NCBI GenBank assembly: GCA_030770535.1
Contig: JASVEC010000002.1
Location: 62,001-126,000 of the forward strand
DNA from: Batkoa obscura
Taxonomy: Eukaryota; Entomophthoromycota; Entomophthoromycetes; Entomophthorales; Batkoaceae
Reading direction: 5' to 3'
DNA length: 64,000 nucleotides
Part shown: positions 59,288 through 64,000 of the stretch, piece by piece
Position numbering within the stretch: the stretch's first letter is position 1
Layout: the number at the start of each line of letters is the position of its first letter
Notes under the pieces: model-generated
Seen by the model: the letters and a program-made list of their open reading frames with translations, nothing else
Databases searched by the model: none
Told to the model about the DNA's origin: nothing
Program-made: the position numbers and the translations under genes

Positions 59288-60632
59288 TTACAAAGTTTTA
59301 ATAAATTTTGAATATTCAACAGGATTTCGCCCTTCTACATCATGATAATAGTTATCATCATCCTTTTTAAATTTATCATTTTTTACATCATCTAAATCAA
59401 AGACATCGTCATTATAATCTAAAGTAAGAAGTTGTCAGTTGATTCTTTTGGTCATTTAATATTATACTACCTGTTTTGGTTGATTCATTTTGTTTCTTCC
59501 AAATTCTGAAGTATATCACCTTAAACGCTTGGTGTATAGTTGGATCACAAAAGAAAGCAATAAAGTTAAAGGTCCCTAGTAAGCCACCAGCAACAAATGA
59601 AAATGCTTTTAAGTCCAAAGAGTCAAAGTTTGCAAGATCATAAGCTGATTGACTTAACACATTTCCAAAGTTAGCAACAATCATGATTACTGGGTATAAT
59701 AAGCTAGATAAAAAAAGTCAACATATGGGGCTGTTTTTTTTAGTTTCATTATTTTTCCATTTTTTAAGCGCTGTTTGAGTGGAAAGATTGTAGTAAAATT
59801 CTTAAACAAAAAAACACATCCCCATATATTAAATAAAAAATGAACTTGATCTTACATCCTTGAAGCTAATAATTGAATATTTTTTATCATCTCAATTGAA
59901 TTACTAGCATCCATAGCTACTTGATGCTCTTTGATTAAATTGAGTCCTTGAAATAATTTTATTAAAACTAAAATTACAATAATTAACAAATAACCCATGC
60001 TGATAATCATCACTAAATTGCTAGTATAAAAATCAAGCAATCTAGAGTAGCTTTCATCATCTGTTGAAAAATAACAAGAGTTAAAGTCGCTATAACCAAG
60101 GGCCCCAATAGCTATATAAACATCTCATTAGTACGACTTTATAAATAAAGTATTTCTATATGCTACCTAATGGCGGTATAGTAATTATGAGTGTAAGTAG
60201 AATAGAACCAATCCAATATGCAGCTTCGATTCTTTTAGTTATATTAATGCCATGTATAAAGATCAGCTGTAAGTTGACCCCAATAGCTACATTAAGAAAA
60301 GTATAAAATAAAGGAAAAGCTAACGATTGATAAGCAATAAAGGTACATAGCGGTGAGCCTTTATAGTTATTTCCTCTAGTCCATAATGGAAAAGTATGAG
60401 ACCAGATATCATAGCATGAGATAACAGTTTGTAGTCTAAGAGATACCCTATCCACCAATTTACGGTCATAAATTGCTATCAATTAAAATAAGATATTATA
60501 TTTAGATAAGATAACTAAATTACTTAATGCAATCATTACTACCACGACTACACATGCCAAAGATAAAGAAACTATGCCTACCTTTGGAAACACTTCTTTC
60601 ATTACATACTTTGCGTTGGAAACCTCACTCAT
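59288..60632 (-). CDS. Seven-helix G-protein-coupled receptor, fungal cAMP-receptor-like type
   Basis: A 345-residue receptor from five exons: 60632-60524, 60475-60167, 60111-59856, 59703-59471 and 59418-59288. Introns are 48, 55, 152 and 52 bp; the long third one contains a whole TIR element (59724-59826), without which it would be about 50 bp. Helix 1 (VGIVSLSLACVVVVVMIAL), a DRVSLRLQT loop, Cys at the start of helix 3 (GSPLCTFIAYQSL) and in the second outer loop (NSCYF) that can pair, ILLYPVIMIVANF in helix 6, and GGLLGTFNFIAFFCDPTIHQ in helix 7 are seen. The tail is acidic. Ligand and G protein are unknown. A decayed paralogue lies at 44432-45480. The first intron (GTAATT) is the least certain junction. 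Confidence 0.83.
59724..59826 (-). mobile_element. Short TIR element in intron 3 of the GPCR gene
   Basis: TATGGGGCTGT to ACATCCCCATA, 103 bp, wholly within intron 59704-59855. Confidence 0.8.
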
Positions 60633-61102
60633 CTTTAGTTAAGAAATTAGATAAATTAGATAACTTCTTAAAGCACAAACTATACACAGTATTTTATATA
60701 GTATTTTGAATTATTAAACCTGTTTTTAACCAGCATAAAATTTTGTTCTGTTTCATTTTCATATTTTTCATTAAAAGTCAATATACTACTTTAAAAATAT
60801 AATTTAAAGCTTTTTATCCCTTAATATATATATATTTGTAAGTTTTAACATGCAAGTAAATTTAAAACAGCAATGCGGTTTCAGCAGGCTCATAGCACAC
60901 AACTATATTTCATTAAGCATTTATAATCATCTTTATAAATAAAAATAGAAATAAACTTCTTATAGCTCTTGTAATAATAAAATCCCATATTGGACCCCAT
61001 ACCAGTGTGGAAAAAAACTAGGTATTGTTTAAGGCAACATCCAGCCCATATCAAAGGTATATAAAATACATACAATACAAGTAAATAATATAAATTTTAT
61101 GA

Positions 61103-61203
61103 CATGGGAATGTAATTTTGTGTTTAAGAATTTTGCTAATAATTTTTCCACTCAAATAGTGCTTAAATGATGGAAAAAACAATGAAGCCAAAAAAACATT
61201 ACA
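61103..61203 (+). mobile_element. Short TIR element
   Basis: CATGGGAATGTAATTTTGTG to AACATTACATG. Confidence 0.65.
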
Positions 61204-61327
61204 TGTTGTTGTTTTGAACATTTAAGAAAACTAAAGATGATTCCAATCATAACAAACTTTAAAACTTAGATCAAATCAAAATGCCTAAGTATGACATAGT
61301 AGTATCAACATGCTGAGATAGGTAATG

Positions 61328-61432
61328 AAAAATCTGGTATTACATATATATACATATATTTTGTTATCTTTGCGCTTTTGTATTTTTGTAAATATATTAA
61401 ATAATATCTAGTAATTAAAATACCAGATTTTT
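61328..61432. mobile_element. Small inverted-repeat element, 14-bp TIRs
   Basis: AAAAATCTGGTATT at 61328-61341 and its exact reverse complement at 61419-61432 bound 105 bp. Sequence between is unlike the main TIR family. Only copy seen in the window. Confidence 0.4.
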
Positions 61433-61950
61433 AAAACTCAAATGCTTGGTTTAAGATTTTAGGGCTTTAAGTTGAAACCTATTAAAAGGATACTTCTCCG
61501 AATGAATAATACTATACAAATTTAAAGCAAAGATTTGTTTTGATGAATAACCAAAAGAGCACACTATTTAGCAGCACTATTTATACCACCTTTATCTTTT
61601 AAAATTAAGAAACTACATATTATTTTTACGGGATAATATGTTTATGCTAGATGATTTGTTTTTATGTTATTTTTTAAATTTAAAAGGATATAAATCCGTG
61701 ATAGAAGCTTGATTTGGTTACTTTTTCATTAGCGAGTCATGGTGCCACAATTTAATGTATATAAATTTAACGTTATAAATCATATGTATTAACTTCCATC
61801 GTCTGGAATATTTCTATTCTTTCTAGTTTATATTATAAAAATTGGAACATGTAACTAATTTATCCAGCACCGTATTTTTGTTCTAATTGGAACATTTACA
61901 AACATCAAAGCTGAGATAAACACACATTAGGCTTAACTTGACTTATATAG

Positions 61951-62204
61951 AGTTGTAAATTGAACAATTTCTCAAATGTTTGTAACTTAAATCCATTTTT
62001 GACATCTTGTAAAGTGCTAATATAAATTATCTTAAAAATCAAAGCACTCACTTTGAATGTTCATTTCCTAATATAAAGTAGTTAAGAAAGATTACTTTTT
62101 TTTTTGGGAAACTACTAAAATTGTGGCATTTTTTTTGCCACTTTCACTACAAAATTCAATCCAGCCAATCAAATGGTTGAATCCGATTGTTCAATTTACA
62201 ACTA
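61951..62204. mobile_element. Small inverted-repeat element, 18-bp TIRs
   Basis: AGTTGTAAATTGAACAAT at 61951-61968 and its reverse complement at 62187-62202/62204 bound about 254 bp. A GTGGCA / TGCCAC hairpin lies inside (62123-62141). No coding capacity; a MITE-like element of a separate family. Single copy in the window. Confidence 0.45.
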
Positions 62205-62412
62205 AAATAGGAAAATGGAGGTTTTTAAATTGTTCTGACACGGTTTGGTAAATATTTTGCATTAAATATCAGAAATATATTCATTTTAAAAATTTGCATG
62301 AAATTTTATAAGTAGAAATCGCTTCTTTAATTATATAATAACTTTTAATATAGTATCCTGTCCCAGATATAAAAATTAGTTAATAACTTTGATTAGGATG
62401 TTTAATATATAG

Positions 62413-62868
62413 CGTGAGATCTGGTACTTAGTGATTGGAGTCAAAAACAGCTATTACTTGGTTGACTATACTGTAAGTTGAAAGGCCTTAGTTTATGTGA
62501 TTAAGATATACTTGAATTGTGAAGAATAGCAAGTAATATGTTACAGACTATGTAAGACAAATAGAATAGACAATAGTAATGTAAAATCTACATAAAACAC
62601 TATTAAGTAAGCTTAGTGGCTTTATTGAATGTATGATATATCAAGGAATAACTCAGTTGAAAAGCCACAAGTTACTATGTTCTAGAATCTCTTTTATACT
62701 CCAACAAGTATGGATATCAAAACAGGGAAATAATGTCCTTCAGAATCGCATGAAAGAAATTCTCAGCAAATCAAAATAAGAATATAGGATTAATTGCCTC
62801 TGAACTGTGAACACAATTTAAATGGTTATTATGCTATAATCAACCATGGAGCTGACAGCGATATTTCA
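62413..62868 (-). mobile_element. LTR-like repeat R1, copy G (fossil, young)
   Basis: About 456 bp, reverse orientation, nearly identical by eye to copy E. TATA-like and AATAAA-like motifs are present in family order. Solo. Confidence 0.6.
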
Positions 62869-62875
62869 TATTATT

Positions 62876-63022
62876 AATGTAATTTATATATTAATATTGA
62901 TTAAGGTTATAATATATAAATATATATTTTTATAAATTATTATCAAAAAATGTTTATTGTTAACTGCTTTATAACCAATATTACAAATTTATTATTAAAT
63001 AAATAGGTTAATATTTTAATTA
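62876..63022 (-). repeat. Interspersed repeat R2, copy 3 (decayed)
   Basis: Reverse-orientation match to the middle of R2 (GATTAAGGTTATAATAT ... CTGCTTTATAACCAATATT ... AAATAAATAGG), strongly AT-shifted. It lies just beyond R1 copy G. Confidence 0.4.
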
Positions 63023-63125
63023 TATGGGGGTGTTTTTTGGCTTCATTATTTTTTCCATCTTTTAAGCGCTATTTGAGTGGAAAAATTATTAGCAAAATTC
63101 TTAAACACAAAATTACATTCCCATA
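63023..63125 (-). mobile_element. Short TIR element
   Basis: TATGGGGGTGT, GGCTTCATTA, ends ACATTCCCATA. Confidence 0.75.
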
Positions 63126-63134
63126 TTATTAGTA

Positions 63135-63205
63135 TATAGGGTTTTTTTAGTTTCATCACTTTTTCTATTTTTTAAATACTATTTAAGCAAAAAAACTATT
63201 TGAAA
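63135..63205 (-). mobile_element. Short TIR element, truncated
   Basis: TATAGGGTTTTTTTAGTTTC and core only; lies 10 bp after a full copy. Confidence 0.5.
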
Positions 63206-63417
63206 CATTAAGTTATCGGTCCTATAATTATAACTTATAAAGTACAATCAATTTAGGGCTTTTTATTTTGATTTACTATGAGACTTTTACTGATTAATTG
63301 CAAAAAGCATCAACTCCTTAGTTTGATATCTATATTCAGTAGTTATAATAATAAGTTATATCTGTTACCATATTCTGTATACAGCTACCTAATTTGAACA
63401 TAAAAGAGGGTTTTCAA

Positions 63418-63524
63418 TACGGAGATGTATTTTTGTATTTAAGAATTTTATTAACAAATTTTCCACTCAAACAGCACTTAAAAGATAAAAAAAGTAATAA
63501 AGCCAAAAAAAATATCCTTATATA
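63418..63524 (+). mobile_element. Short TIR element
   Basis: TACGGAGATGT to ATATCCTTATA. Confidence 0.7.
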
Positions 63525-63892
63525 TTACAAGCTTTTAGATTTTAGTTTTATTATAGCAATCCCAATCCTTTAGAGGTTTATAAAACAGGTTTCAGGAGGG
63601 AGCTACTGGGGCCAAAGTAAGTTCAACCATTAAGTAAATTAAAAGTTTATATTCAAGGAGGGACGAGGTAGGTGATGTGGTGAAGAAATCAAATATTAGC
63701 TTTGAGGGGGATGGAGATAACGGGTAGGATGATTGATGAAAGGATAATGGAGTAGGTAGATAAGTTAATATCGAATCATCTTCTTTTAGTTATTTTTTTA
63801 ACTCTGCTTTTTTGATTAATATAACTATGATTTTAGATTATGTATAGAGCATTCAAAACTATTTAATATAAAGTTCTAAATTATCTTTTTTA

Positions 63893-63997
63893 TATGGGAA
63901 TGTATTTTTTTATTTAAGAATTTTACTAACAATTTTTTTACTCAAATAGCGCTTAAAAAATGGAAAAGTAATGAAACCAAAAAAAACATCCTCATAT
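63893..63997 (+). mobile_element. Short TIR element at the window edge
   Basis: TATGGGAATGT to ACATCCTCATA. Confidence 0.75.
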
Positions 63998-64000
63998 CAT

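Larger units (their letters stand above)
60633..64000. other. Repeat-rich distal intergenic DNA
   Basis: Contains TIR elements (61103-61203, 63023-63125, 63135-63205, 63418-63524, 63893-63997), two other small inverted-repeat elements (61328-61432, 61951-62204), R1 copy G and a decayed R2 copy. No gene is recognised; 63580-63740 is locally G-rich without an open frame. Confidence 0.5.

Noticed and set aside
1-64000. CRISPR array or prokaryotic operon
   Set aside because: No direct repeats with regular unique spacers; genes contain spliceosomal introns.

Overview
The window looks like nuclear DNA of a very AT-rich, intron-rich early-diverging fungus. The best guess is an Entomophthoromycotina member (Conidiobolus-like). 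Reasons: Pho89-type phosphate symporter, Coa3, Afg1, an Erg25-like enzyme and a Mei2-like protein point to a fungus; very short introns (mostly 45-75 bp, GT..AG, often with a CTAAT/CTAAC branch-like motif); Asn-rich proteins; and a secreted chymotrypsin-fold protease and zinc carboxypeptidase that fit an insect- or animal-associated zygomycete-grade fungus. The species assignment is inference.

Layout. 3.9-5.4 kb: a PiT sodium/phosphate symporter with strong codon bias. 8.1-15.6 kb: two paralogous bZIP genes, divergently placed around a kelch-type membrane protein; each is split by one intron after exactly codon 81. 15.6-22 kb: a repeat-rich block (short TIR elements, LTR-like repeats, a second repeat family). 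22-30 kb: a gene-dense block with two paralogous Gln/Asn-rich glycine-zipper proteins, the cytochrome oxidase assembly factor Coa3, and a convergent pair made of the queuosine-salvage glycosylase (Qng1/DUF2419) and the mitochondrial ATPase Afg1 (ten exons). 31-32 kb: a secreted S1-family protease. 34.5-41 kb: a Mei2-like two-RRM protein (eleven exons), an Erg25-like histidine-box hydroxylase, and a protein with an Rsa3-like C-terminus. 42-47 kb: repeats, a hairpin-dense island beside a tRNA-like sequence, and a decayed GPCR copy. 47.9-49.6 kb: a secreted M14 carboxypeptidase with 14- and 18-nt microexons. 54.1-54.9 kb: a zinc-finger protein. 57-64 kb: repeats surrounding a whole seven-helix GPCR gene.

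The most striking non-genic feature is a family of about 105-bp elements with TA-flanked terminal inverted repeats (TGGGGATGT...ACATCCCCA). I count about 39 copies, whole or partial, and none lies in a coding exon. They are absent from the gene-dense 24-30 kb block, occur in adjacent pairs, sit inside LTR-like repeats, and one lies in an intron of the intact GPCR gene. No transposase or retrotransposon protein gene is visible in the window. Splice structures were worked out by hand from frame continuity and family similarity; transcripts were not available.
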